A stretch of DNA of 64,000 nt, taken from Sanyastnella coralliicola (GTDB taxonomy: Bacteria > Bacteroidota > Bacteroidia > Flavobacteriales_D > Sanyastnellaceae). The stretch is taken from positions 2,683,501-2,747,500 of the forward strand of contig NZ_CP132543.1 in the NCBI RefSeq assembly GCF_030845195.1, read 5' to 3'. The number at the start of each line of letters is the position of its first letter. Within the stretch, counting starts at the first letter, position 1. Made by a program: the position numbers and the translations under genes. A model generated the notes under the pieces. That model made no database searches. It had not been told where the DNA came from and worked only from the letters and a program-made list of their open reading frames with translations. Of the stretch, positions 39,423 through 49,391 are shown in pieces.

Positions 39423-42400
39423 TTATTTCATCACAACGAAGTGAGCCGTTTCAAGGCTACCGTTCGCTTCTACTCCAACAATGTAGTTACCATTTGATAG
39501 GTCAGCTGCATCGATTTGTAGAATGTGGTTTCCTGCGGCAAGGTTTCCTACGTTCTCTTGAAGAACAAGTTGACCTGTGCTGCTGAATACTGTCATGCGA
39601 ACGTCGCTAGAAGTTGCAAGTTCAAGGCTGATCTGAGCAACGTCTGCCGTTACTGGGTTCGGGAATACAAGTAGACCGGCTACTGTTTCTTCGAAATCAT
39701 CTCCAGGCTCGTCAACAGAAACAAATGTGTATGCGTCAGACTTGAAGATACCACGACCGTGCGTACCTGCGTAAATCATACCGCTGTTCGTTGGGTAAGT
39801 GAAACGAGATGAAGAACGCCACTGCTGCTTCACGTCGAATACTGGACAAGCAAAAGCTTCTTGGCTTAGTCCCATTCCTTCGTTTGAAGGAACCCAAGTG
39901 TCACCACCGTCGTTAGTCACCCACATACCGAACTCAGTACCAACAACAATCGTCTGTCCTGTTTCGTCAGTTACGTCGATGATCGCATCGTAACATGGCA
40001 TTCCAGCAAGGTCACCTGAAACCCAGATATTCGAGAACGTTGGGTTTTCTGACATTGCGTTGAATGACTCACGTACTTTCTGAGAACCACCGTATCCACC
40101 GATAGTGATGACAACGTGATCAGGATTATTTGGATCAATCGCTACACCAGTAACTGCGTTACCAGTTGAGAAGATTTCGTCGAACTGAAGTACATCAGCG
40201 TATCCATCTCCATCCGGTACACCGTCGTCATCAAAGTCTCCAGTTGCCAATCCAGTTGAGTTATTCAATGTATCAATCGCAGACTCGTCTGTCCACATCT
40301 GATCCAGACCAGAGATACGCCATAGTTTTCCATCCCAACCACTTACTAGCATGACATCACCAGCTTCTGGGTGGTCACCTACTACGTACTCGATCGCTTT
40401 TGCACCACCACCGTTTGGAGCATCTCCAAGACGGAACCAGTTAGGAGTTACGTTGAAGTTCAATCCTTGACGTGTCATCCAGATACCTTCGCTTCCGCGG
40501 AATCCGATCGTCAACATCGATGAATATTCATCTTTTACGATGATCTGCTCGCGAACATTGTAAAGTGTATCTGACTCGTAGAAGTACTCCGTCTCACAGA
40601 AGATGTCGATATCAAATACCGGCTCCATTGTGTACGTAGTATCGAAGTCTACAGTAATACAGATGGTAGAGTCAAGTGGCTCAAAGTAGAAACAAGAGTC
40701 AACAGGGATGATCTCATCGATGACTTCTTCCTCTCCAATCTGAGTGAAAGTAGTATCACAAGTAACAATCTCTTCTGTCAAATCTTGTGGATCTAGCCAG
40801 AAGTATCCGTGTGCGTCTTCCGTCAATTCTTCAGTTGTAGTCACCGCTGGACGAATCAACTCTTCCCAGTAACGAAGCTCTAGTCCTTCTGGCATGGTCC
40901 ACTCAAAGTTGATGTCCATGTTGTTCGTCTGTAGGATGAACGTCGAATCAGAGATTGTTTCTTCGTATGGGTTGATGAGGATGATTCCTTCTTGGCTCAA
41001 TTCATCTTCTGTTTCCTCGTAAAGGCGGATACACGTGTAGAACTGCCCTAAGTCACCGTTATCATCAATCAAGTCAATGATTTCATCGTCGTAGATATCA
41101 CCGATACCACCGTCTGCAGTTACACGGTAAAGAACACCGTTCTGAGAAGTAGTGAAAGCAACTTGCTGCTGTGCATCAGTTACCTGTGGAATCGCACAAT
41201 CGAATCCGTCACCACCAGTTACGTCAATGGCAGAAAGGTCACTCAATAGAGATCCATCTTCAGGGATGAAGTGTGAACCGTTATCCTGAGTACCACCAAT
41301 CACACCGTTTCCTGGAGGGTAAGCGATACCGTAGTATTGTGTTACGTTGAATCCGCGGTTAGCCTCGATGTACGTGTCTCCGTTATCGAAAGACTTGTAA
41401 AGACCACCGTCGGTCAATGTCCACATCACTCCTGCTGGAGAGTATACTACTTCGTGAACGTCAGCGTGAACGTCGATGTCAATTCCTGGAGCATCGAATG
41501 AGAATGCTGCAAGCTCTGGAGTGTAGTCAGGACCAGCACGCCAGATCTCGATACCACCTACGTAAGCCAATTCCGGCTCAAGTGGTGAAGCACCAAGTGC
41601 TAGATCGTAGATACCTTGGTTACGTGGAAGTGGGGTAGACTCGTCAATTCCACCAGGCCAAATCTCATCCCAAGTCAACCCGTTGTCTTCTGAGTGGTAA
41701 AGACCACCGAAGAAACCAGCTGAAGTAGCGTACACTGCATAAGCGTGCTCTGGGTTCTGAGGTACTACATAAACACGTGCACGACCGATACCACTTTGTG
41801 GAAGTTCGCCGTCACCGTTTCCAAATTCTTCTTCGAATTCTGTGAATGAGCTGTTTGTAGAACGGTATACACGTCCTGCACCAGCAACTACAAGCATGTA
41901 GCTACCATCGTCAGCGATGTGGATATCCTGTACCGCGTTTCCTGGAAGACCGTCAGCTACACCCATGAACAACTCACCGTTGTCGATGTAACCGAATCCA
42001 GCGTCAGCACCAACGTATACTCGCGTACTGTTGTTAGGATCCGTTTCCATAGCGTCTACAGCTGTCCAGTCACCGCTTCCAAGCAAACCTGGATCAGTGT
42101 CAGGGATGATCGCCCAAGTTTCACCACCATCAGTAGAGCGGTAAACACCTTGGCCGCGGAATCCAGAACCACCTTCACCGCCAGCACCGTCAAACAATGA
42201 CCCAGTACCAACGTAGATGTCTCCGTTTCCTGCCTGTGCAATTGACGTCACATTACAGTTAGGGAATGTCATCACCTGGTTCCAAGTATCTCCTTGGTTA
42301 GTAGATTTCCAGAGACCTCCAGAAACACCACCTGTCATCAGGTTATTTTCATCCATGATTAAAAGACCACGGCAACGTCCACCGACGTTATCTGGTCCCA

Positions 42401-42686
42401 TTTCGATCCAAGAAATTGGATCTGAATCTTTTTGCGTAGCAACTTGTCGAGAGTATTTCTCAACAGCCGCTTTCATGCGGATGTAGTCTTCTGGTTCTAC
42501 TTGACCAGTTTCTACGTTTGCACGAAGTTGTTGGTACACGTCAAGTGCACCTAAGTAATCTCCTTCAACTTGATCAGCTGTTCTTGGAGCATAGTCAGCA
42601 ACGGTAGTGTCTTGCTGCGAAAAGATCACAGCGCACGATACCAATGCCGTCGCGCCGAAGATGTACAGTAGCGTTCTCATTCTCAT
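39423..42686 (-). CDS. T9SS-secreted BNR/sortilin-like beta-propeller protein
   Basis: A secreted protein of about 1087 residues. A signal peptide (MRMRTLLYIFGATALVSCAVIFS) is followed by BNR/Asp-box propeller repeats of the VPS10/sortilin type (GVSGGLWKSTNQGDTWNQV, GVYRSTDGGETWAII, GLYHSEDNGLTWDEI, GMWVTNDGGDTWVPS). A central acidic beta-rich insert (about residues 480-720) includes many Glu/Asp. The C-terminus is a T9SS type A domain (LLVFPNPVTADVAQISLEL to TAHFVVMK). Similar Bacteroidota proteins are often annotated as glycosyl hydrolase BNR-repeat proteins, but no catalytic residues can be pointed to here. Start codons at 42686 and 42680 are both possible. A terminator follows. Confidence 0.88.
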   Translation of the reverse strand: MRMRTLLYIFGATALVSCAVIFSQQDTTVADYAPRTADQVEGDYLGALDVYQQLRANVETGQVEPEDYIRMKAAVEKYSRQVATQKDSDPISWIEMGPDNVGGRCRGLLIMDENNLMTGGVSGGLWKSTNQGDTWNQVMTFPNCNVTSIAQAGNGDIYVGTGSLFDGAGGEGGSGFRGQGVYRSTDGGETWAIIPDTDPGLLGSGDWTAVDAMETDPNNSTRVYVGADAGFGYIDNGELFMGVADGLPGNAVQDIHIADDGSYMLVVAGAGRVYRSTNSSFTEFEEEFGNGDGELPQSGIGRARVYVVPQNPEHAYAVYATSAGFFGGLYHSEDNGLTWDEIWPGGIDESTPLPRNQGIYDLALGASPLEPELAYVGGIEIWRAGPDYTPELAAFSFDAPGIDIDVHADVHEVVYSPAGVMWTLTDGGLYKSFDNGDTYIEANRGFNVTQYYGIAYPPGNGVIGGTQDNGSHFIPEDGSLLSDLSAIDVTGGDGFDCAIPQVTDAQQQVAFTTSQNGVLYRVTADGGIGDIYDDEIIDLIDDNGDLGQFYTCIRLYEETEDELSQEGIILINPYEETISDSTFILQTNNMDINFEWTMPEGLELRYWEELIRPAVTTTEELTEDAHGYFWLDPQDLTEEIVTCDTTFTQIGEEEVIDEIIPVDSCFYFEPLDSTICITVDFDTTYTMEPVFDIDIFCETEYFYESDTLYNVREQIIVKDEYSSMLTIGFRGSEGIWMTRQGLNFNVTPNWFRLGDAPNGGGAKAIEYVVGDHPEAGDVMLVSGWDGKLWRISGLDQMWTDESAIDTLNNSTGLATGDFDDDGVPDGDGYADVLQFDEIFSTGNAVTGVAIDPNNPDHVVITIGGYGGSQKVRESFNAMSENPTFSNIWVSGDLAGMPCYDAIIDVTDETGQTIVVGTEFGMWVTNDGGDTWVPSNEGMGLSQEAFACPVFDVKQQWRSSSRFTYPTNSGMIYAGTHGRGIFKSDAYTFVSVDEPGDDFEETVAGLLVFPNPVTADVAQISLELATSSDVRMTVFSSTGQLVLQENVGNLAAGNHILQIDAADLSNGNYIVGVEANGSLETAHFVVMK

Positions 42687-42797
42687 TTTATCTAGAATTA
42701 TCCGAAACAATGGGTAGCAATTTACAACAATTAACACTCCATCTGAAGGTCATGTTCCCAAACTGCGGCCGTAAATATACAAGTCAAGACCACAAAA

Positions 42798-43676
42798 TCA
42801 GAATACATGCTTTTCAGCATGATAACTTGAGCGTACAAGAGGTCCACTTTCAACGAAGCGGAATCCTTTCTCTAAGCCCAACTTTTCATAGAATGCAAAT
42901 TGCTCTGGATGGATGAAGTCTTGAACCGGCAAGTGCTTAGGTGTAGGCTGTAGGTATTGCCCTAGCGTCAATACATCCACACCAACAGAGCGAAGATCAT
43001 CCATGGTTTCAATCACTTCATCTTCGGTCTCACCAAGCCCCAACATAACACCTGACTTCGTCTTCATTCCACCTTGTTTGAGTCTCCTCAGGACTTCAAG
43101 ACTTCGGTCATATTTGGCCTGAATTCGTACCTGCTTGGTCAACCTTCGTACCGTTTCAAGATTGTGTGAAACGATTTCCGGTGCCACATCAATGACGCGT
43201 TGAAGGTTATCCCACTTTCCTGCAAAGTCAGGAATCAGTGTTTCAAGGGTAGTCGTTGGACTCTGACGACGAATAGCTCGTACCGTCATGGCCCAAATTT
43301 CAGAACCTCCATCTGCTAAGTCATCGCGGTCTACCGAAGTAATGACTGCGTGCTTCACTCCCATGAGCTTCACTGACTTTGCCACACGTGCCGGTTCGAA
43401 CATATCTACCTCATCTGGTCTTCCTGTGACCACTGAGCAAAAACCACAGCTTCGCGTACAAATGTTACCAAGGATCATGAACGTTGCCGTTCCTTCTCCC
43501 CAACACTCACCCATATTCGGGCAGTTACCACTTTCGCAAATAGTGTGAAGCTTGTGTTCAGATACGATGTTGCGGACTTTCTTGTACTCCTCCCCTGTAG
43601 GAAGTTTTACGCGAAGCCACTTTGGTTTAGGAACACGCTTGCGTTCCTGAACGTTAGATACAACTGGTTCTGTCAT
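42798..43676 (-). CDS. lipA: Lipoyl synthase
   Basis: A 292-residue radical SAM enzyme that inserts two sulfurs into octanoyl groups to form lipoate. Both iron-sulfur cluster motifs are intact: [12 protein letters not shown] (about residues 48-59, auxiliary cluster) and [10 protein letters not shown] (about 73-82, radical SAM cluster). The C-terminal serine for the auxiliary cluster lies in [10 protein letters not shown]. The start overlaps the stop of the upstream gene by 4 bp, so the two are coupled. Confidence 0.97.
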   Translation of the reverse strand: MTEPVVSNVQERKRVPKPKWLRVKLPTGEEYKKVRNIVSEHKLHTICESGNCPNMGECWGEGTATFMILGNICTRSCGFCSVVTGRPDEVDMFEPARVAKSVKLMGVKHAVITSVDRDDLADGGSEIWAMTVRAIRRQSPTTTLETLIPDFAGKWDNLQRVIDVAPEIVSHNLETVRRLTKQVRIQAKYDRSLEVLRRLKQGGMKTKSGVMLGLGETEDEVIETMDDLRSVGVDVLTLGQYLQPTPKHLPVQDFIHPEQFAFYEKLGLEKGFRFVESGPLVRSSYHAEKHVF

Positions 43677-44428
43677 CCGTTGACATTATACTTTTTGCCA
43701 ACAAAGAAATTAAGGAAGAAAGTGAAGAAGAATTGCTGATTGTTCGCCACGCGATCTTCAGCCATGATAGGAATCTCTCTTAGATATGCATCCAATGTGA
43801 CCCCGGCTTCTAGTCCTTTCAATCGATCTTTCTCGTTGGAGTACTCAAAATTGAATGCAAATTTAACAAAGCCGCCGGGATGAAGTTTCAAATCATCCAA
43901 GCCATTTAAGCCTGACGCTCGTCCGTAGATATCATCAAAGAAGTGACGATCAGGATCATAGCGCTCCGTAGCTAAATACTGGTAAGGAATCGCCGGGTAT
44001 CCGATCTCCAGATATACCGGTTTTGTGATACCTAATGACGGTCCACCGGTCAGTGTATACCCCACTTGAACCCCGCTTTTACGGAGCTTCTCAGTAATGA
44101 TCTTGCGGTATCCAAATGAAGGACGCAAGATGTAGAGGTTGTTCACTTTACCATAAACGTAGCTGCGACTATCTTCATAAACGGGGTTGTAACTCTTCAC
44201 CTCTTTTGGGTGCTTCATGTTCACCGCGTCTATACCGAGTAGCATAATCTTCTTGGCCCCTTGGTATTTTCCCCACTGAAAGAAACCACCCAACCCATTC
44301 GAATGGAGCTGCAAGCCACCAGACATTTGATGAGAATAGATGATTACTGGTTCGTCATAGAGCTCGTTTTGAGCCGCAACAGAACCTGCGAAGAAAACAG
44401 TCGATATGAGGAATAAAAGCCTATACAT
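43673..44428 (-). CDS. Conserved exported protein upstream of lipA
   Basis: A 251-residue exported protein (signal [20 protein letters not shown]). It is beta-rich with [54 protein letters not shown] and a C-terminal [19 protein letters not shown]. This pattern suggests a small outer-membrane beta barrel. I recognise it only as a conserved Bacteroidota protein. It overlaps lipA by 4 bp. The ATG at 44428 is preferred over one 11 codons upstream because the signal peptide starts there. Confidence 0.75.
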   Translation of the reverse strand: MYRLLFLISTVFFAGSVAAQNELYDEPVIIYSHQMSGGLQLHSNGLGGFFQWGKYQGAKKIMLLGIDAVNMKHPKEVKSYNPVYEDSRSYVYGKVNNLYILRPSFGYRKIITEKLRKSGVQVGYTLTGGPSLGITKPVYLEIGYPAIPYQYLATERYDPDRHFFDDIYGRASGLNGLDDLKLHPGGFVKFAFNFEYSNEKDRLKGLEAGVTLDAYLREIPIMAEDRVANNQQFFFTFFLNFFVGKKYNVNG

Positions 44429-44494
44429 TTGCGGAACTACGCTTGTCTTGTAAATATACAATTAACAACGGGGGAACCCGAATAAAAGTTCATC

Positions 44495-44896
44495 ATGAAT
44501 TACAAAGTAGAATACAACGGTGACTTGAGAACCACCGCTTTACATATTAAGTCTGGAGAACAAGTCATCACAGACGCTCCCACGGATAACAACGGCCAAG
44601 GACGTTACTTTTCGCCAACAGACTTGACCAGCGCTTCTCTAGCAAGTTGCATGATGACCATCGTGGGGATCAGCGCCAACAATCACGGAATTACCATTGA
44701 ATCGATGTCGGCGGAAGTGACAAAAAAAATGGCTTCCAACCCACGTAGGATCGAAGCCATTCAAATAAATCTATCTATATCAGCAGGTGAGCTGGATGAG
44801 AAACAAAAGGAAATCCTAAGCCGAGCAGCTCAGACATGTCCTGTTGCTATGAGTCTACATCCTGATATCGATCAAGACGTCCAGATCACGTTCTAA
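44495..44896 (+). CDS. OsmC-family protein
   Basis: A 133-residue OsmC/Ohr-fold protein, a thiol-dependent hydroperoxide reductase. The two reactive cysteines are at LASCMMTIVG (about residue 51) and AQTCPVAMSL (about residue 112). The length is that of the compact OsmC-like subgroup (YhfA/OsmC-like). It stands alone between a minus-strand operon and a small minus-strand lipoprotein gene, with which it converges 8 bp apart. Confidence 0.9.
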   Translation: MNYKVEYNGDLRTTALHIKSGEQVITDAPTDNNGQGRYFSPTDLTSASLASCMMTIVGISANNHGITIESMSAEVTKKMASNPRRIEAIQINLSISAGELDEKQKEILSRAAQTCPVAMSLHPDIDQDVQITF

Positions 44897-44904
44897 TTTC
44901 TCCG

Positions 44905-45036
44905 TTACTTCTGCGCAGGAGTTTCAATTTCTACTTTGCTGTACGCAGCACACGCTTGTTTGTGTGGTGTACAAGAGGCTGCTAACATGCCCACTGCAGC
45001 GAGGAGCAATACAAATCCAAATACTTTTTTCATCAT
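44905..45036 (-). CDS. Small lipoprotein (43 residues)
   Basis: A short gene encoding MMKKVFGFVLLLAAVGMLA followed by ASC and then TPHKQACAAYSKVEIETPAQK. It has a clear lipoprotein signal with lipobox L-A-A-S-C, leaving a mature peptide of about 22 residues with one further cysteine. Similar tiny lipoproteins are common in Bacteroidota and easily missed because of their length. It converges with osmC (8 bp) and is divergent from the BamA-like gene. The function is unknown. Confidence 0.75.
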   Translation of the reverse strand: MMKKVFGFVLLLAAVGMLAASCTPHKQACAAYSKVEIETPAQK

Positions 45037-45112
45037 TAATCAGGTTACGTCGGTTTCTTTCTATGCTAAAAGTCGCCAACTCGTCGTTACCTAATACGTA
45101 AGGTTTCTAATT

Positions 45113-46774
45113 TTGTTTCACAGGTTTATTCACAAGTCAGCGATCTATCGATTTAACGCAGTTCAATGCGCGCTTATTGTGATCCTGTTTTTTCTTTTTT
45201 TCGCCGTATCGGCGGAACGCTTCGCTTCTTTCGGACAGTCACAATTGAAGGTGATTTCTTCCACTGACACAACAAACTACGCGGTGACTAGCTCCACATG
45301 GAATGACTCGTTAACTTCTTATCTCACAACGCAGTATGAACAAGGATTCCTTGGGTGCACCCTTGACTCTACATACGCGGATTCTACACGGATCACCGCC
45401 CTGATCTCTGAAGGAAATCGCTTTTCCGCGTTCAGCGAAATAGGTATACCAAGCGGAGAGAATCTTGAAAAGCTGGCCCTAAGCGAAATCAGGGTTTACG
45501 AGACCAATGGCTACCCTTTTGCCGTGGCTCATTTCGAAAATACCCTGGTGAATGACACTACTATCAATACCACGGTGCGGGTTGAACGCGGACCCGAATT
45601 CACCTTTGATAGCCTGATCATTCGATCGAATAAAAGCTTCAACCAGAATTACTTCCGTCAATTGACAGGTTGGAAAAAAGGAGAACAGTACGATGAACGC
45701 GTCATTGAAGAGGTGAACAAGAAGATCTCAGAACTGAGTTTCGTTCAGTTGCTTCAACCTTCTGAGGTTCTTTTTCGAGATGGCGAGGCAGATCTATACC
45801 TATATATAGACGACAAACCCGCGAACACTTTTGACGGGATCGTTGGTTTTCAACCTGACAATGAAACAGGGCAAGTTGTTTTTACCGGAGACGTCACCCT
45901 TGACCTTCAAAATGCATTGCGTAGAGGAGAGCATTTAAGCCTACGCTGGCGAAGACTCCAAGAAGCCACACAAAACCTTGAGGTCAAAGCCTCCCTTCCT
46001 TATATACTGAACACCCATATCGGAACCTGGGCTGAGATTAGCGTTTACCGGAGAGATACTTCTTTCACTCAAACACAACTGGAACTTGCACTTGGCTATG
46101 TACTCGGACAAGACAAATACCTCCGTGCCTTTGCCGAACGATGGATTTCAAATCAACTGAGCGAAGAGGTGAGTTCGGTCAACGATGTCAACATTGATCG
46201 CTATGGTCTGGCCTTTCAAACCTATCAATTAGACTATCGTCGGAACCCAAGATCTGGTTTCTTCACCTACTTCGAAGGAAGTGTTGGCGCCAAGCGATTG
46301 GTGATTAGCTCAGAAGAAAATCGGGAAGTACGAAATGACCAGTACCAGTTTCTGGCAAATGTCGAAGGATACCTCCCGGTGAAAGACCGTTTTGTTTGGG
46401 GACTCCGTTTTCAAGGAGGAAGTAAGATCGACACCACCCTTCAGTTCAATGAAAACTTCAGAATTGGAGGGCTCACCACCTTGCGTGGATTCGATGAAGA
46501 ATCGATCTTCGCTTCTAGTTACGGAATTGCTACCGCCGAACTAAAGTTCATCATCGATCAAAATTCAGCTGCCTTCGTCTTCTTTGACCAAGGATGGTAT
46601 GAACGAAACAATGATGACTATCTTAGTGATACCCCTTTCGGTTTCGGTCTCGGAACGGTCATCGGGACGAAGAACGGATCATTCAGATTGGTGTATGCTC
46701 TGGGTAGCGAACGCGATAACCCTATCCTTGTAAGGAATGGGAAAATACATTTTGGCTTTATAAATCGTTTCTAA
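45113..46774 (+). CDS. BamA/TamA-like outer-membrane protein
   Basis: A 553-residue protein with an N-terminal hydrophobic signal (VILFFLFFAVSA), POTRA-like domains (about residues 60-240, including VERGPEFTFDSLIIRSN) and a 16-strand-type surface-antigen barrel (about 250-553). The barrel has the family's substrate-binding loop sequence FRIGGLTTLRGFDEESIFAS and a C-terminal aromatic (IHFGFINRF). It belongs to the Omp85/TamA side rather than the full five-POTRA BamA. Its role is likely in outer-membrane protein or lipid assembly. No ATG fits. The start is TTG at 45113 or GTG at 45179, which is directly before the hydrophobic stretch. Confidence 0.85.
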   Translation: MFHRFIHKSAIYRFNAVQCALIVILFFLFFAVSAERFASFGQSQLKVISSTDTTNYAVTSSTWNDSLTSYLTTQYEQGFLGCTLDSTYADSTRITALISEGNRFSAFSEIGIPSGENLEKLALSEIRVYETNGYPFAVAHFENTLVNDTTINTTVRVERGPEFTFDSLIIRSNKSFNQNYFRQLTGWKKGEQYDERVIEEVNKKISELSFVQLLQPSEVLFRDGEADLYLYIDDKPANTFDGIVGFQPDNETGQVVFTGDVTLDLQNALRRGEHLSLRWRRLQEATQNLEVKASLPYILNTHIGTWAEISVYRRDTSFTQTQLELALGYVLGQDKYLRAFAERWISNQLSEEVSSVNDVNIDRYGLAFQTYQLDYRRNPRSGFFTYFEGSVGAKRLVISSEENREVRNDQYQFLANVEGYLPVKDRFVWGLRFQGGSKIDTTLQFNENFRIGGLTTLRGFDEESIFASSYGIATAELKFIIDQNSAAFVFFDQGWYERNNDDYLSDTPFGFGLGTVIGTKNGSFRLVYALGSERDNPILVRNGKIHFGFINRF

Positions 46775-46777
46775 TAC

Positions 46778-48151
46778 ATGGACTTGCTAGCGTTATTAAT
46801 CGGATTGTTGATTGGCCTCGTTTTGGGGGTAATCATTGCGATTCTTCTTAAACGAGGGAAGACCAATGACGCACCACTCATCGGACGTCTGGAATCTGAG
46901 ATCGCTTCTAGTCAAGACAAGATTGAAGAAGCGCATGGCGCGTTCCTCAGAGAGCAAAAAGAACATCAAAATACACGCAACCAAGCCACCCAACTGGAAG
47001 CGGAAAACCACTTCTTGAAACAATCTGCTGTTGCACAAGAAGAGAGCTTCAAGGAGCAACGTGGCAAACTCGAAGAAGAGCTGAAGCAGATGCGTGAAAA
47101 TCTGCGGGATCAGTTTAAGAACCTCGCCAACGAAATTCTCGACGAGAAGTCGAAAAAATTCACTGAGCTGAACAGCACGAAGATGGGTGAGATCCTTGAT
47201 CCATTGAAAACAGAAATCAGTGGATTTAAGAAACGCGTCGAAGAAGTTTACAACGAAGAGAATAAAGAACGACACCTACTCAAACACAAAATTGATGAGC
47301 TCCAAGCGCTCAACGAACGTCTGAGTTCGGATGCCGAGAACCTTACCAAAGCCCTCAAAGGCGACAGCAAAACCCAAGGTGACTGGGGTGAAGCACAGCT
47401 TGAGGTAATCCTGGAAAAGGCCGGGCTCCAAAAGGAAACCCACTACCAAACACAAACCGTGCTTGCAGATGATGAAGGCAAGAAGAAGAAACCTGACTTC
47501 GTCATCAACCTTCCTGAAGAGAAACAACTCATTATCGACGCGAAAGTCTCTTTAACGGCCTACGAACGCTTTCATGCTGCAGAGACAGATGATGAACGCA
47601 ATGCCGCATTAAAAGGGCACATTGATAGCATTCGAGCACACATCAAAGAGCTTGGAACGAAAGACTACGAGAAGCTTTACGAGATCAATAGTCCAGACTT
47701 CGTTTTGATGTTTGTACCCATTGAGGCGGCACTCTTCCTTGCGCTGAACAACGAGCGCGACCTTTATGAAGAAGCCCTCAAACGGAACGTAGTGATCGTT
47801 TCAACTACCACGCTTCTCGCTACAATGAGAACAGTACGTTATATCTGGACACAAGAAGATCAGCGGAATAACATCCGTGAAATCGTGAAACAGGTTGAAC
47901 TGCTTTACAACAAGTTCCGTGGCTTCACCCAAGACCTTCAAAAGGTGGGTAAAAGCATGGAAGATGGTAATAAAGCATATACAGCGGCAATGAATAAACT
48001 CTCCGAAGGGAAAGGAAACCTCATTAGTCGCGTCGAACGAATCCGCAGCATGTCGGGTTATAAACCGAAAGACCCTATTGAAAAAGGGCTCTTAGACAAA
48101 GCGATGGATAGTGATCAACTTCCACAAGATCAAGCGTATGAGAATGAATAA
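46778..48151 (+). CDS. rmuC: RmuC-family protein
   Basis: A 457-residue protein with an N-terminal membrane anchor (LLALLIGLLIGLVLGVIIAILL), a long coiled coil (about residues 35-200) and the RmuC nuclease-like domain (about 205-400). That domain contains KTQGDWGEAQLEVILEKAGL, KPDFVINLPEEKQLIIDAKV and YIWTQEDQRNN. RmuC is a predicted PD-(D/E)XK-type nuclease that limits DNA inversions and rearrangements. The acidic residues of the core (GDWGE, DFVI, IDAKV) are present. It follows the BamA-like gene by 3 bp and overlaps the GWxTD gene by 14 bp. Confidence 0.95.
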   Translation: MDLLALLIGLLIGLVLGVIIAILLKRGKTNDAPLIGRLESEIASSQDKIEEAHGAFLREQKEHQNTRNQATQLEAENHFLKQSAVAQEESFKEQRGKLEEELKQMRENLRDQFKNLANEILDEKSKKFTELNSTKMGEILDPLKTEISGFKKRVEEVYNEENKERHLLKHKIDELQALNERLSSDAENLTKALKGDSKTQGDWGEAQLEVILEKAGLQKETHYQTQTVLADDEGKKKKPDFVINLPEEKQLIIDAKVSLTAYERFHAAETDDERNAALKGHIDSIRAHIKELGTKDYEKLYEINSPDFVLMFVPIEAALFLALNNERDLYEEALKRNVVIVSTTTLLATMRTVRYIWTQEDQRNNIREIVKQVELLYNKFRGFTQDLQKVGKSMEDGNKAYTAAMNKLSEGKGNLISRVERIRSMSGYKPKDPIEKGLLDKAMDSDQLPQDQAYENE

Positions 48152-49391
48152 ATGGCTTCTATTCTGCTGTGTTGCTGCCTTACTTAGTGCGTGTTCTGTT
48201 CAACAGACCAAAAGCACTACTTCTAACCTGGTCAGTTATGATTGGGAGGTCATGCCAATGCACCCAGAAGTCATGGTTTATCATACGAGTGACAGCAAGA
48301 GCATGATCTATTTGGGGATTAGCAGTAGTGAATTGCTCTTTGCCCGAAACTCACCCGAATCACCTTTTGAAGCGCGTCTTGATTGCGACGTCATGATTGA
48401 GCGCATGCAACAAGGGGTATTCGTAGCTCACGACACCACAGACTTCGTGATGATCTACGAGAAAGAAAACGAACGAGATGGGATCATCATCAGTTCGAAT
48501 GAGATCGACCTCGAGACCTTTGGCCGTTATCGATTCACCATTCAATTGACTGATTTGAATCGTCGATGGTCTTTCCAAACAAGCCTTGAAGTCAACAAAT
48601 TTGAAGGTGGGAATAAAGAAGACTACCTCTTCACTTATGAAGACGGACTTCCCGTATTTGGTGAGATTCTGCGTACTGGCGAATTGGTAAAGTACACCAC
48701 ATCACGCGGCGATCAGAGCCTCTCATTGCGTCAATGGCAACCTAAAACAAAGCTCCCTCCTCCCCCCTATGTTCAGGGTTCGAGAAACTACCCAAGCTTA
48801 CCTGACACCACCTCAGGACAAGAGATTGATAAGGACGAGATCTTCTTTGTGACCGAAGGACTGAATACCATGGTGAACGCCAATGGCGACATTATTCACA
48901 GCTTCTTGTCTCAAGGTGAAAGCTACCCAGAAATCAAGTCGGTTGACGACATGATGTTCAGCCTTCGTTACATCAGCGGACGAAGAGAATACGAACGTAT
49001 CGAAGAAAGCAATTACCGCAAGAAAGAAATCGATGCGTTTTGGCTTGATTGCGGTGGATCCAAAGACCGTACACGTGAGCTCATCAAGATTTACTACCGC
49101 AGAGTTGAAGAGGCCAATCGATACTTCTCGTCTTCCATTGAAGGATGGAAAACAGATCGTGGGCTCATTCACATTGTCTTTGGCAACCCTACCAAGATCA
49201 CGCGCGACAACGATCGCGAGACATGGATCTATGGAGAGGAGAACAACTTAAGCTCTATCACTTTCAACTTTTATCGCGAACGAAACCCTCTGAGCGACAA
49301 CCTCTTCGTACTTGAACGCAATCCGTTGTTCAGAACTGATTGGGATCGTGCGGTGACCGCTTGGAGAAATGGTCGCATCTTTCAGGAATGA
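48138..49391 (+). CDS. GWxTD-domain lipoprotein
   Basis: A 417-residue lipoprotein (signal MRMNKWLLFCCVAALLSACS). The C-terminal half carries the GWxTD domain: GWKTDRGLIHIVFGNPTKI (about residues 330-348), preceded by IDAFWLDCGGSKDRTRELIK and followed by RETWIYGEE. The domain occurs in Bacteroidota exported proteins of unknown function. Start codons at 48138 and 48144 both overlap the rmuC stop. The stop overlaps the rlmB start (ATGA), so rmuC, this gene and rlmB are translationally coupled. Confidence 0.9.
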   Translation: MRMNKWLLFCCVAALLSACSVQQTKSTTSNLVSYDWEVMPMHPEVMVYHTSDSKSMIYLGISSSELLFARNSPESPFEARLDCDVMIERMQQGVFVAHDTTDFVMIYEKENERDGIIISSNEIDLETFGRYRFTIQLTDLNRRWSFQTSLEVNKFEGGNKEDYLFTYEDGLPVFGEILRTGELVKYTTSRGDQSLSLRQWQPKTKLPPPPYVQGSRNYPSLPDTTSGQEIDKDEIFFVTEGLNTMVNANGDIIHSFLSQGESYPEIKSVDDMMFSLRYISGRREYERIEESNYRKKEIDAFWLDCGGSKDRTRELIKIYYRRVEEANRYFSSSIEGWKTDRGLIHIVFGNPTKITRDNDRETWIYGEENNLSSITFNFYRERNPLSDNLFVLERNPLFRTDWDRAVTAWRNGRIFQE

